Positions 45,036 through 56,697 of a stretch of DNA of 64,000 nt are shown piece by piece (the first letter of the stretch is position 1; every line of letters begins with the position of its first letter). Both the position numbers and the translations under genes were made by a program. The notes beneath the pieces are model-generated. The model had not been told where the DNA came from, searched no databases, and saw nothing but the letters and a program-made list of their open reading frames with translations. Origin of the DNA: Astragalus membranaceus (Eukaryota > Streptophyta > Magnoliopsida > Fabales > Fabaceae); assembly GCA_039519185.1 (NCBI GenBank), contig CM076849.1:80503014-80567013 (forward strand), read 5' to 3'.

Positions 45036-45339
45036 AAAGTAACTTTTGAAAGACACACTTACAATAACATAGAAGAATGTGGAAAGCCGAATAAATACTT
45101 ATGTAATTGTTCTTTAACGTGTATAAATTTTTTATTTTAATTTGCTTTGCCATTTTATTTATTGTTACACAAACCATGACATTATTAACTTTTTGTGAAA
45201 AGAGGGAAAAAGAATGACAAAATAAAGAATGCATCATATATGTGACACATAGAGAGGGACGTCAAAATAGATGGATTGAATGAATATGGATTTGGATTAT
45301 AATGGATGGACACTGTAAAGCACACTGTCTTGGCCTTCA

Positions 45340-45434
45340 CAAAATGACCATTCTCATTTCTTATGCACATACCAAAACCGAACCTGCCATATATCCTCAA
45401 ACAGAGCAGCATCAACATTGTATTTGATGAAACC
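45340..45434 (-). pseudogene. LINE RNase H domain, downstream part
   Basis: The minus-strand frame reads IKYNVDAALFED and then FGMCIRNENGHFVKAKT, the RNase H-like domain carried at the end of plant L1-type ORF2. The upstream half lies at 48054-48335, separated by solo LTR E. A frameshift falls between ALFED and FGMCIRN. Confidence 0.75.
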
Positions 45435-48048
45435 TGTAACGCCCCAATTTTCGTATTAGTATTTCTTTTTTTGGTTTATGAGTGAATATAATAATAACAA
45501 TGATTTTTGTGATATATTGTGCTTCTTTTGCATTAGTAATTATATAATTTAGTAATGTGTGTTGTTTTAAGTGATTTTATATGTTTATGCGTATTTGAAT
45601 TATTAAGGTAAGTTGAGATGATATTAAAGTATATTTTTGTACAATATCAAAGATATATTAGTGTTTTATTTAATTATTTTATTCATAAAATATTATTATT
45701 TAAGATGTTACTTATTTTAGAAATTATTTTGGGCTAGGGAGGTGTTAAAATAATAGTTGTGGTGAAATTGGGCTCTAGGAATGATTTTAAAATGGATTTT
45801 TACGCATACAGCCCCGTTTGGTCTGCTAAGCGCACCCCCCAGTTCAGCTCACTTAAGCCCATGTGTATTGGCAAGCCCAGGACCTGACCCGCATGGCTTC
45901 TTCTTCCTCGCGAAAGAGCTGCCGCAGAAGAACCTAGTGCAGCTCCTTCCTCTCTCGCGTTCTTCCTCCTCAAGCCACGGCTAGACCCGAAATTCCTCCT
46001 TCTCACTCGAAATAACCTTCTGAGTTCGATTCTGTCATCGATTTAACTGTTTGAAGTCTCTAACTCATGTTTCTGTCACCACCATTTTTGTGAGAACCTC
46101 CATGGCCGCTACTGTTCCTTTCTGTCGCGAGTGGCACCCCAAACACGTCGTGTTCTCCTTGCACCACGATGCCACGACCACCTTTGTCCACTCGTCATTC
46201 ACGATGAAAGCCCTCATATTTTGTTCAGATTTGGTCCTTCGCTTGGTTCGGTTCGTCTTTTGGAACTCTTTCGGATAGGTACTTCGAAAAACACATTTAA
46301 TCCTTGATCCATTATTTATACTTAATATTTTTAGTGTATGACCTTGGATTGTCGCTGATTGTTGTTTTACATAATCGTACGCATTCGAGTCCATTGTTGT
46401 CTCGCTAGTATTAAGTCGCGCTCGGGAGCTTGGATTGTTGGTGACTTTTAGTGAATTGCTAGGAGCTCTTGTTGCTGTGGTTCTGTTGGTGATTCCGTAG
46501 AGAGAACTCCGTCTTCGGTTTAATCAAGGTAAGGGGAGTCTCACATTATAAGGGTTTATATAATGGTTAGTATGTGGGAGGGTAGTTCTATGATGCCTAG
46601 GGTGTATTAGTTATTATGTTGAATTTCTTGTTGAACTGTTGGTGTTGTTGTGAATATAAGATGAGTTGTGATGTTTGTTGTTGGTGATTTATTGATGTTT
46701 GATGTTGATGATTTGTTAGTGTTTGTTGTTAAATGAGTGGTGTGAATTAATTGTAAAAATGCGGGATAAATTGTGTTGTTGAATTGTAAAATAAGGTGTG
46801 TGTTGTTTCAGAGACGTCCTGAATTGTTTCAGAGACGTCCCGAATTCTTTTCAAAAAACTAATTTTTAGCATAACTTTTGGCTCGGGAGTCCGATTGAGA
46901 CGTCCCGAGGTGTTTCAGAAAGCTTATTCAGACGCCCATCTGAATATTCTAATTTGGGGCTCATAAAACATTTTTCTGGAAAATTTATTTGGCCGTTGAC
47001 TTCGAACATCGTATTTTGAGAAAATTGCGGTGACTCAATTATTTTCGGAAAAGAGCTATTTTAAGGAAATAAAAATGAGTGATGTTGCATGGGCGCCTAC
47101 GTGGCTGACCCGGACGAAGTAATGACGTGTTGAGTAAAATGACGATAATACCCTTAGTGGCTAGTTAAATGACGTCTTTGCCCTTAGTGGCCAATATTTT
47201 GACGATGATGTGATTATGACGAGGATACCCTTAGTGGTTAATTAAACGACGTTGTTGCCCTTAGTGGCCAATATTTTGATGATGTTGTGATTATGATGAT
47301 TTGTGGTTGCACATGTGTCCATAGTGTCTCATAGCATGTGCATTCCGCCCTTAGTGGCAGTGACGATGTTTTCGCCCTTAGTGGCAGTGACGATGTTCGC
47401 CCATAGTGGCAGTGACGAGTATGGTACCATCATGCATATGCCCAGGTGTGGGTTGCATTTTCATACATATGCATAAACACGGCGCGTTTTGCTTGTGATG
47501 TGTTTTTGACGTTGGTTGCCGATGTTGCTCTGTGATGGTTGTAATGCGACGTTAAGTGTGCCGTGGTAGTTATAGATACTGTCCTCTAATATATTGATTA
47601 TTATATATGCCTTTATGCTGTTTGAAGACTCACCCTTTCTGCTTGGAATGTTGCTCTACTGTGGCAACGCTGCAGGTATCCGCGAGTGAAGGTCATGCTG
47701 CCTTCCTTGATAGCTGTTGGGATGTTTTGAGTCGCTCTCTGATACTGTAACACCTAGGGGGCGTGGGTGAAGTTTGTTGAATTATTTAACTGGCTGCTTA
47801 ATGATTTTATTGATGTTTTGAGACGTGTCTGAGGGATTTTGGCGAGTTGCTATTTTTATTCCGCTGTGATGAAATCTTCGAAGTTTAAATTTTATGACGA
47901 ATGATGCAAAAACCTTGACGAGTGAAAATGACGAGTTTTATTTATGACGATGTGGCACTTCTTTTCTATTCATTCAAATTAATTTTTGTGAAAACAATTT
48001 ACTCTGATAAATGACGTGTAATTTATGGGGTAGAAAAGGGGTGTTACA
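45435..48048 (+). mobile_element. Solo LTR E, Tekay/Del-type, 2614 bp
   Basis: It runs from TGTAACGCCCC to GGGGTGTTACA with a perfect target duplication AAACC (45430-45434 and 48049-48053). It splits a LINE remnant. It has a donor-like CAAG/GTAAGG at 46528/46529, an acceptor-like AACGCTGCAG/GT ending at 47674, and the following GAGTGAAGGTC...CTCTGATACTGTAACACC box. The middle holds CCCTTAGTGGC repeats (about 47150-47410) and a short duplicated TTTCAGAGACGTCC at 46810-46845. Confidence 0.9.
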
Positions 48049-48053
48049 AAACC

Positions 48054-48340
48054 TACATCAGGCTTACTCCAAGCTACGACAATTGTAGGCCGCAAACCTT
48101 GTTGATGACTCCGTCTCATCTTCCTCGCCCCTTTCTAAGCGACCAAGAAATCCAACGCCATACCCACAGATATACGAATCCGCTTAGAGACATTTTCCCA
48201 AACCAATTCTTTTCTTCTCTTCCAAATACACCAAACCCCCATGGTGAAAAGCTTCTGATGACCTTCCTGCAGCGACAACCGCACCGGAAAAACACAGTGA
48301 CTATAACCATCTGCATCATTTACAATGCACTGCATCTGCC
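48054..48340 (-). pseudogene. LINE ORF2 end: linker and RNase H start
   Basis: The minus-strand frames show MGVWCIWKRRKELVWENVSK, which matches the zinc/linker part before RNase H in plant LINE ORF2. Then comes TIVVAWSKPDVGF, which continues into the RNase H segment at 45434 once LTR E and one AAACC copy are removed. Frame changes and a stop show decay. The near-repeat GGGTTTGGTGTATTTGG occurs twice (48229-48245 and 48345-48362). Confidence 0.7.
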
Positions 48341-50000
48341 CCCAAATACACCAAACCCCCTAGAGAAGTATTTTTGAAGAAAATATATACAAATGATTTT
48401 CCATCCATTGAGCGGCAAAACAAGCACTCATGAGCGGAAAAATCTACATGGAATGCATTCCTACAACATGTTTACCCCATTTTTCAACCCTACGTACCCA
48501 CTTAGGCAGCAAAATAGGCTTCGAGTTTCCTCCATTTCCATTCCTATTTTACTGCTTCTAGCACATGCACCTATAGCCAACTATATATTTGATTTTGTTG
48601 GAGAAATTTAACTTTTTCGGTAGGCAACTGTTGAAAAGAAAAGAGATGCACTTTTAAAAAACCAACCCTTCTATATACAATAAAGCAACTTTTCTCTTTC
48701 TTCCAAAAAACACTTTTCTCTTTCTTCAAAAAAAGTAACTCTGCATACACCTAAAGCAAATTTTCTCTTTCTTCAAAAAAGTAACTCTCCATACACTTTT
48801 CTTTCCCATAAAAAATTGAATCGACCTGCCTCTCCTTCAAACACCCTTCTTCTTCCTTTCAAACACACCACCACCCACCACTCACTTTCGGACCATGCTT
48901 CAGAATCGTTTGACCTCCATTGGCTTTGAAACCATCACCTATGTCTTCCCCTATTTGCGATCTACCCTCCTAAACGAAAACAGAAGAAAGAACTTGGTAG
49001 GAAACGAGCAACAATGGAGAGGGAAGGAAGGTTCTGAGAAGAAGATAAATGTTTGATCATAGGTTAGTTTTCTGATCTTTTAGCATTTGCTTTCCTAGCT
49101 GTGAATCATCATCAGCTCACCATCAATGTGTTCTTTCATCAACACCCTTTTTCATCTCTTTCCATCTTCTTCTATTTTAAGAACCATATATTAACATTCC
49201 ATTTTTTCATCTTTCCAGGGTAGAGCTCAACATAGCAGGAGTTAAAGGTTTGTGTTTTCTTGATTTTAACATATAACCATCTCAAAGGATTTTTTTTTAG
49301 AAGAGTGAGGTGGTGATAATGGGTGAAGATTTCATCAAAAGAAAAAAAATCAAGATCTGGAGGAAACTAGGTCCATCAAGTGTTAAAAATGGGCTATATG
49401 CTGGCATATAAAAATCTGATAATCAACACTTGTTACAGCATATACCATCTTCTTTAATATGCTGGCAGAATTTGACAATCAAGTGAACAAAACAGTTACC
49501 ATTACTTACGTTGATTATGATAATTCAATGTTTTCACCAACCATCATGCTAATTTTTATAGATACATTATGATGGAGATTTTGTTTAATGCTAAATTTTT
49601 CTAAATTTTATTTCCACAATTGCGTATATTAGACAAGCCTTATAAGCAGACTTTAATTTATAATTTTCCGGATTTATTTTAGTGTACACCCCATATATTT
49701 ATCCATCACACCCCCATATAATACTTGAACACCAACAACAACAGATTTATATCAACTTTACCAATGACAAACGACTTACATTAGAATGGCGACTATTTTT
49801 GTCTTAACTCTAACCTATTATCTTTAATTCCCAAAATACCATATCAATTTATTTTGTAGTTCTCATTTTATTCCACCAAATATCAGTTGTCCAAAAACTA
49901 TTTTCTTAGATAAAATGCTTCATTTTCGTCCCTAAAGGATAATTGTGACAACTAGAGCACCCTTACGTTACTAAATAGATAGTTTTACTATTTAGTTACC

Positions 50001-50044
<44 letters not shown>

Positions 50045-50340
50045 CCTTTAAATTCACTAAAAGGCTTTTAAAATATTGTCTAAAAATAATTTTAAAGGAA
50101 GTAGGGAACATGTAGAAAATAATAAGTTACATGAATTAGCTAACCATATTTGCACCAAAAGTTCAATCTATATACTTAAGACATAATGAAAATACTAATT
50201 TAAGGTCCCCTACTCGCATGTAGTATTTTCAATTTAAATTCACTTTTTTAATTCTGCCTCAACAAAGATACAACCTTACTCACTATTTTTTTTCTAAATT
50301 AGAAGTTTTAAACACCCAGGTGGAAGGGATGCACAGGACC
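48341..50340. other. Intergenic region, no gene seen
   Basis: It includes short CTTTTCTCTTTCTTCAAAAA repeats (48680-48780), a CT/CCACC-rich leader-like stretch (48830-48910) and an AT microsatellite at 50001-50042. No coding similarity is recognised. Confidence 0.55.
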
Positions 50341-50352
50341 GATGATAATAGC

Positions 50353-50360
50353 TATAAATA
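50353..50360 (+). promoter_or_regulatory. TATA box of an unidentified host transcript
   Basis: TATAAATA is followed at about 30 bp by a CATCC/CACTCAACC-rich leader and a donor-like TTCAAG/GTAACC at 50451. CACTA element 3 inserted 200 bp downstream. The gene itself is not recognised. Confidence 0.4.
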
Positions 50361-50566
50361 CCACACATGCTTACATCCATACCACATCAATCTACCCTAT
50401 TTTGAAGGTATCCATCACACTCAACCAACAGAACCCCTTCATATCTTCAAGGTAACCAATGGCCAATCATTTTAGTAACCTTACATAGTTGTTTCTTAGG
50501 TGAAAATTTTTTCACCTGTAGTTTTTATTTCATTAAATCCCATGTTAATAATATAGATAGGTTATT

Positions 50567-50900
50567 CACTAGTGCAAAAATGACATTAGAATTAAACAAT
50601 TAAAGTCAGGCGCCCAGATGCCTGACTACATAGGTAGACACGGTGGCAAACTTGTAAATAACTGGCAAAACTCGCGAGTATTAAGGTCAAGCGGATACAC
50701 GCCTGACGTCTAAAGTGAAGAAATAGGGAAAAAATAAGACTTTAGAAGTCAGGCGTGTATGCGCCTGACTACATAAGTGACACGGTGGCAAACTTATAAT
50801 TAGGGGTGAAATTTTTTTTTCCTGTTCTAATACTTTAGACGTCAGGCGTCTATCTCGCTTGACCTCTAAAGTCCAAAAATAGAAAAAAAATAATATTCAC
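50567..50900 (+). repeat. Left terminal and subterminal repeats of CACTA element 3
   Basis: CACTAGTGCAAAAATGACATTAG is shown only in part here: the 14-base terminus is CACTAGTGCAAAAA. Four or more copies of AGTCAGGCG and GCCTGAC in both orientations follow. Confidence 0.85.
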
Positions 50901-52097
50901 TCTCAGAGCCTCTCACACTCAATTCTCCAACCTTCACTCTCACAATCTCACTACTCGAAGCCTCTCACTCTCACTCTCAGAGAAGACGAACGAAGCCTAG
51001 CATTCTCACTCTCAGAATCTCATTCTCAGAACACGAAGCATTCTCACGCCGTTCCCAGAGATCATTCTCTCCTCTCACTCTTCGCTCCTCTCAACGCTCA
51101 TCGTTCGTTCGTTGGCTCCTCTCACTCTCCTCTCACTCTTCGTTCGCTCCTCTCACTCTCCTCTCACTCTTCGTTCGTTCGTTCGCTCCTCTCAACGCTC
51201 TAGTTTTCGTTCCTTCGTAAACCGTTCCCAATCGTTCCCAAATCAGCACAATCTCGCCTCTCCGCTGCCTACGGCGAGGTTCTCGACTCGAAGGTCCGTT
51301 TGTTGCAGGATTCGCATCGGATCTAACGCATCGCAACATAGGTACGTTTATCTTCATCTTTTTACCAAAGAGAAGATCGATCGGTTACTATTCGGTTCGG
51401 GATCTGTTATTTGTGTTGTTTTTTCCCTTAGATCTGATGATTTTTGTTGCTTTTCTGTTCAGGTTATTAACGATCTGAGACTGGACTGTGCGAGGAGATC
51501 TATTTGTTGCTTTTCTGTTCAGGTTATTAACGATCTGATGATTTTTGTTACTAGGTATGTCATTCTTCTGCGAATGTAGACATTATCATGGTTAATAATG
51601 GCTGCCTATGCTGTATTGTGCGAGGAGATCTAGTTAAAATGATGCTGGAGCTGGTTAGGAAAAAACGAGACAATTTTGATCACATTGTTACTGAAACCAC
51701 AAGTCTGTGAATTGCTAATGTTATTCATTGAGTAGAATCTGTGCATTGTGCAGTGGGGAAACAGGGAATAAGGTGGAAAAAAGAGAGTAAAAATAGGCAA
51801 TTTAATGGAAGGCTTTATGTAATATAAAGTAGGGTTAGCAAAGCACAGAGTCTTCACTATTGCCTTTATCTGAATGCATCAATGTTATTTCTAATTGTGT
51901 GTGGCTTAAAAATCTTTTAGGGATCCCCCTTAATGGTTCTGTAACTTTTTATAGAAGCTTTAGCCCTTCTCATGTATGGCTAAACGATTGAGGGCACGAT
52001 TGAAATTTGTGTTTCTTTGTAACTGTGCATGTTAGGTATATGAAACAGTCGAAGAGTGCATATTGTTTTATTGTCTAAACTTTGAATCGTTTTACAG
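50901..52097 (+). other. Leader-like part of CACTA element 3
   Basis: A CTCTCACTCT-rich tract (50900-51200) with repeated CTCCTCTCACTCTTCGTTCG leads to a donor-like CATAG/GTACG at 51340. A 57-bp sequence (TTGCTTTTCTGTTCAGG...) is present twice (about 51445 and 51507). It resembles a captured promoter and 5' leader. An open frame (51112-51579) exists but is low-complexity and not convincing as coding. Confidence 0.5.
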
Positions 52098-52275
52098 GTC
52101 TTGCAAAGCCAGTCCTTGTTATTGAAACTTTTTGCAGCGATGAACTACTTTCTCAGTATGTTAAACTGGATGGAGTTGTAACTTTAGTTGACTGCAAGCA
52201 TGCCATGCAACATTTATACATTTGAATGAGGTGAAACAAAGATTTATTGTCAATGAGGCAGTAGAACAACTTTAT
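52098..52275 (+). pseudogene. Captured COBW-domain gene fragment
   Basis: After a TTTACAG acceptor, the exon reads GLAKPVLVIETFCSDELLSQ and YVKLDGVVTLVDCKHAMQHL. A small insertion near 52211 shifts the frame, after which NEVKQRFIVNEAVEQL continues. This is the conserved middle of plant COBW/CobW-type P-loop GTPases (metal chaperones). Only one exon-sized piece is present and it carries the frameshift, so it is not functional. Identification rests on the order of conserved phrases. Confidence 0.85.
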
Positions 52276-52369
52276 GTTTTTGATTTTGGATTTTCTTTCA
52301 ATGCTATAATATTTGTTTCATACGAATTTTCCATTGTTTTATTTATAATTGCATTTTTTTTTAAAACAG

Positions 52370-52549
52370 AGATGGGTGAAGAAGTCAAGGCAATTGTTCC
52401 TGAATCTATGTTAAAGAAACAGAAGAGGGCAGAGGAATGGGCTTTGGTGAAAAACCAAGAGTTTGAAGCTGCAAAGAAGAAGAGAGCTGAGAACCGTAAG
52501 CTGATTTACAACAGAGCTAAAGCAGTATTCCAAGGAGTACGAGCAGCAG
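52370..52549 (+). pseudogene. RPL7: Captured 60S ribosomal protein L7 gene fragment (first coding exon)
   Basis: After an AAACAG acceptor, the ATG at 52372 opens MGEEVKAIVPESMLKKQKRA, then AAKKKRAENRKLI, the N-terminus of plant cytosolic RPL7. One extra base near 52527 puts the tail (QYSKEYEQQ) out of frame. The exon ends CAGCAG/GTGGG. The upstream open frame fuses it to the COBW piece through an unspliced intron, but that fusion is probably accidental. Confidence 0.9.
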
Positions 52550-52700
52550 GTGGGTATCTTGTTGCTATTGTCTTTATTTATTTGTTTGTGTATTTATTTA
52601 AACTAAGTCTCCAATTGTTGTTTCTTTGGGAAGTGAATAGTTGAGGTTCATTCGCTATTGTTTGAAAGTTGATTTTTCTGTGTGCTTTGGTTGTTTCCAG

Positions 52701-52860
52701 ATTCTGGTTGTGTTTTCACTTGTGGGGATGGCTCTTTCGGTCAACTTGGGCATGGGGATTACGCCTCACACGCTTCCCCTGTAAATGTGTCATACTTTGT
52801 TGATCAACCTGTTGCAAAGGTAGCATGTGGCATGCGTCATTCACAGTGCTGCATTATCTG
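52701..52860 (+). pseudogene. Captured RCC1-family gene fragment
   Basis: The exon lies between a TTTCCAG acceptor and a CTG/GTAAAT donor and reads SGCVFTCGDGSFGQLGHGDY, then VNVSYFVDQPVAKVACGMRH. This is one RCC1 (seven-bladed propeller) repeat, as found in plant RCC1-domain proteins. It is a single exon with an open frame and no partner exons. Confidence 0.85.
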
Positions 52861-53255
52861 GTAAATCCATCAGTTCTTCCTTGCATGATGTCTCACATTT
52901 TTCTTAACAATAATTAAGATAAGCTAAATCATCTGATGGAAATTCATACACTAAAGAATAATTAATAGTTAATCTTCTCTAATAAACACTCTTACAGTGC
53001 CATTAAAATATAAAAATGCAAGTTTGTAGCTGTGGCCAAATATTTTCTGGTTCCCTTCAAGGCTTCAACCACAATGATTGAGATTAAGTGACTTTTTGTT
53101 TTAAAAGATATACGTTTGTGCTTCACAATAAACATCTAAATGTTTTTGATTTAAAGAGTGGATTCTTGTTAGTGTAGTTTTTAGTCATCATCTTTAACAA
53201 ATACTGATCTAAAGATTATTATGCCCCCAAAGTATTTAATTTATTTAATTTATTT

Positions 53256-53523
53256 CAAGGTTAACTTGTTGGCAAAGCATACTGAAAAAACACCCGAGCA
53301 GATTGAAGCTGATATTCTGCCCCCAAAGTATTTTAGCCCTAGTGAAGCTGTTGAGTATGGAATCATAGACAAAGTACTTTCCATATCTAGGTTAGACTGC
53401 TTTTTTCTTTGGGGGTTGCTTTGCAGACTATAATTTAGTGTCCTTTTGCAGGTTTTATACAATGACAGGGGCTCTAAGGATCGTGGAGTTGTTTCTGACC
53501 TTAAAAAGGCACAGCTTATTTGA
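53256..53523 (+). pseudogene. Captured ClpP/ClpR-type chloroplast protease subunit fragment (last two exons)
   Basis: Exon one (about 53256-53373) reads LLAKHTEKTPEQIEADI and PKYFSPSEAVEYGIIDK. Exon two (53452-53523) follows a TTTTGCAG acceptor and reads LYNDRGSKDRGVVSDLKKAQ, ending with its own stop TGA (53521-53523). The fragment therefore holds the true C-terminus of a ClpR-type subunit of the plastid Clp protease. The catalytic triad region is absent. A 15-bp piece of this exon (GCCCCCAAAGTATTT) is duplicated at 53222-53236, just before it. Confidence 0.85.
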
Positions 53524-53775
53524 CTGGTGGGAAATTAAATCACTATTTTCTTGAAGATTTAAGGTAACGTATATCTGGAGTCATTATCATATTAAATGCT
53601 ACTTCAACATTGAATAAATTTATCTCACTAGAAGAGTAATTCTTTAACCAACAATTTTTTTGCATTAGGCCAATAGTTAATCTTCTCTAATAAACACTCT
53701 TTTGGTTGTGATTTGTTCTATTGTCATCTCTAGTTCTCTTGTATTTTTATGGTGCTGACAAAATCTTGTATACAG

Positions 53776-54513
53776 GTATGAGTTCCAAATGCAATATGGA
53801 TCAATTGGATGGTCTGCTGGGGCAACTCTTGGCTATGAACAAGCAGTCCCTGAGAAGCGAGTGATTGCTTGCATTGGTGATGGAAGCTTTCAGGTTTGTC
53901 TTGCATAATTACTTCAAGCATGATTTCAATCAAAATGTACTTTATGTTGGCTCCAAAAAAACATTTCTTGAACTGAACACTGTTGTTTTAATTTATGTTT
54001 CTATAAAACTCTTTGCAGGTAACTGCCCAGGATGTATCAACAATGTTGCGATGCGGTCAAAATACCATCATCTTTTTGATGAACAATGGTGGATATACCA
54101 TTGAGGTTGAAATTCATGATGGCCCATACAATGTGATTAAGAACTGGAATTACACTGCATTGATTGATGCAATCCACAATGGTGAAGGGAAATGCTGGAC
54201 TACCAATTAAGGTGAGTTTCTTGAAGTTGTGTTTGGTGTATTCTCCTCAAACTGAGAAATGCTTATCTTATAACCATTTATGCCTTTGATGTATTCTCCT
54301 CAAACTGAGAAGTGCTTATCTTATAAACATTTATGCTTTCAGGTCTTCTGTGAAGAGGAGCTGGTTGAAGCAATTGCCACAGCAACAGGACCAAAGAAAA
54401 AAAGTTTATGCTTCATTGAGGTGATTGTTCACAAGGATGACACCAGCAAAGAGTTGCTTGAGTGGGGATCCAGGGTCTCTGCTGCCAATAGCCGTCTTCC
54501 CAATCCTCAGTAA
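53776..54513 (+). pseudogene. PDC: Captured pyruvate decarboxylase gene, C-terminal exons
   Basis: Three exons are seen. Positions 53776-53893 (YEFQMQYGSIGWSAGATLGY, GDGSFQ) and 54019-54211 (TAQDVSTMLRCGQNTIIFLM, NNGGYTIEVEIHDGPYNVIK) together contain the thiamine-diphosphate motif from GDG to NN. Positions 54343-54513 (CEEELVEAIATATGPK to the stop TAA) encode the C-terminus. An in-frame TAA at 54208-54210 stands at the end of the second exon. Plant pyruvate decarboxylase converts pyruvate to acetaldehyde in fermentation; this fragment lacks the first two thirds of the enzyme. A 55-bp tandem duplication lies in its last intron (54236-54342). Confidence 0.93.
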
Positions 54514-54929
54514 ACTTTACAATCAGTCTATTACTACATTGCTGGAATTGCCCTTTTGACTCAAATTTTGAGAATCCTTGTCATTGTTCGAAATTTACTT
54601 ATGTTTTTGGCTTTCTGGTTTATGTAACTGAATCAATTTGTTTGTATAAATTCATTCACTTAAGTTAAATGGCATCCATCAGTTCCTTTGTTATTTTGTA
54701 GCTGAATTAACAAGATGGCTTTCTGAATTATTTGTTATTAGTTATTGATTAGTTTTTAGTTCTTTTCTGTTTAGTTCATTCACTTAGTTATATGGCCAAT
54801 TTGTTTGAATATTAGTTATGAATGGTAATAGTAATACTACGTATACGGTGCTTCTCTTAGGTTGTGAAGCTGCTTCTCTTAATGTCAATGCATGCTAATC
54901 AAATCTGTATACTCTATTGTCCCATGAAG

Positions 54930-55388
54930 TAGAGAATCTGGGAGTTAATTCAAATGGACTAGCACATAAAACTCAAGATGTTCGTGGCCAAAAATTGAAA
55001 ACACTGGAAGCACAGGTAAAGTTTTACATTGATGTCATTCTCAAGTCACAAGGTTATTGTACTTGGCCAATGTTTTTCAATTTTATTTTTCTTATTAAAT
55101 ATTGATTCATCAGATTTTAGACCTCAAGAAGAAACAAGAAAAGCAGTTGCAGCTACTAAAGCAAAAGGAGAAGAGTGAAGAAGCTACCAAAAGACTGCAA
55201 GCTGAAATACAATATATCAAGGCTCAAAAGGCCAGTTTCTGTTTGTTGTGCTAATTAGTTATTAATTTTTATTCATATCAGACTTTTTTGCTCATATATA
55301 TTACAGGTTCAGTTGCAGCATAAAATAAAGCCAAGAGGCAGAACAATTTCGACAATGGAAAGCTTCTCGGGAAAAGGAGTTACTCTAG
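54930..55388 (+). pseudogene. Captured kinesin-4 (KIN4/FRA1-type) gene fragment, coiled-coil exons
   Basis: Three exons are present: about 54930-55015 (GQKLKTLEAQ), 55114-55230 (ILDLKKKQEKQLQLLKQKEK, TKRLQAEIQYIKAQK) and 55307-55388 (VQLQHKIK, then QEAEQFRQWKASREKELL in another frame after a one-base insertion). This matches the conserved coiled coil of plant kinesin-4, which moves along microtubules during wall deposition. The donor after the second exon reads AAG/GCCAGT instead of GT. No motor domain is present. Confidence 0.88.
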
Positions 55389-55677
55389 GTAATTTGTTCG
55401 CTTTTATTAAGATATCATCATAATTATGTTTTCCTGTTTAAAAAATGTAGAGGAATTGAAATTTGGCTAACTGTGATCAACTTAACTGAATGAATGATGT
55501 GCATGCCTTTCGAAGTCCACATTGTCTCTGAGCGTGTGGCATGCCAGATTATTTTCAGAGTGCTGTGTTTGGAATATTTATGTATTGTTAGGTATAAAAC
55601 CATTCATGGGTTTTCTTTCAATAGGTCTACTTTTTATTCAAGCAGTGTAAGACATAGGGGGAAAGTGGGCAATCCCC

Positions 55678-55902
55678 TGTTAGCTGGCCATTGTTAGTTG
55701 GAAGCAGACTTGGTTAGGAGAGCTCTTAGAGTGCACCCACCTACACAGGATTCCCACAACTGTAACTAACTGACTGAGTTAGTAATTGTTAGTTCCTGCG
55801 CCTCCAATATATAAGTTGGAGTGCATTGTATTCATATTCAATCAATGAATTCAATAACAGAAAGTTAGTCAGATCAAAACAGAGTTTCTTGAGTTTCTAA
55901 CA
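55678..55902 (+). mobile_element. Short LTR-like insertion, copia-type solo LTR candidate
   Basis: The segment starts TGTTAG and ends CTAACA (6-bp inverted ends). It contains TATATAAGTTGG and an A-rich CAATCAATGAATTCAATAAC end, as in small copia LTRs. A start at 55692 (a second TGTTAG) is equally possible. I found no convincing target duplication. Confidence 0.5.
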
Positions 55903-56697
55903 TCAATTATCAAATTGGTGTTTGTCTGATTCAGAGTTGGTCTAGTTGGTCTAGTTGTGCTTCTAAATTTGATGGAAACTGAAATGTTTTGTGACATTGT
56001 GAATATATTAGATCTGCTTTCTACTTTAATTTCAGGGAAAAACACACGTGTCTAAAACTTCATTAAAAGTTAAAACAATACTAGTAATTTCCTAGTTGAT
56101 TCATGAGTGTGCCTTCTTTCAAGTTTATACAGTTAGATCAAAAGCTCGCGATCAACTTTTTATGTCAACTCAAGTGTCGTTGCTTTCTTTCCATTCTACT
56201 GATCAAGGAAAATTAGTATATTTGAACTATCTGATTTAGCCAAAGTTACTCTTCAAACTCGTGTATTGAATAATCTAATGAAGTTAGTTGAGGTGACATT
56301 TTGTGTAGCATCAGAACGTTAAACACAACAAGATGTACTGCAGAGCAAACTCAAACTGTTACTCGAGAGGTGCCTACAATCGCTCATCTTCCAGGTAATT
56401 GCTGAGTATGAACATTTTTTATTCGTTAAATGGACCATTTCTGTCTCCCTTTAGTCAGGACATTTCCCCTGTCCTTGCAATTGTCCTCTGTTCCATTATT
56501 TGAAGTTTGTTATCTTTAACAAATAACAAATAATGAAATATTATTTGGCTGTTAAAGGGAATTTCTGTCTCCCTTCTATGCTGCGTTTATCTCTATTTCA
56601 CTGGAAAAAGATGGTAAATCATTAATCATCATCTATAATATTATTTTGATAACATGGAAATTAAATCTTACAATTTGAGTTCTATAATGTTTTGAAG
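55903..56697. other. Non-coding interior of CACTA element 3
   Basis: Intron-like AT-rich text with the repeated phrase ATTTCTGTCTCCCTT (near 56435 and 56562). Positions 56310-56390 may be an exon of the Nudix gene (it ends TTCCAG/GTAATT), but no protein match is clear. Confidence 0.5.

Noticed and set aside
45781..46394. Possible first exon of a host gene in LTR E (CT-rich, Ser/His frames)
   Set aside because: It lies inside the LTR between its promoter part and the donor-like site, so it is better explained as the LTR leader.
51112..51579. A 155-codon open frame with Ser/Phe/Arg-rich product
   Set aside because: CT-rich leader sequence with internal duplications and a donor-like site. No recognisable domain.
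52222..52644. A 140-codon fusion of COBW and RPL7 pieces as a new protein
   Set aside because: The frame crosses an intron with a good acceptor before the RPL7 ATG, and both parts are frame-shifted relative to their families.
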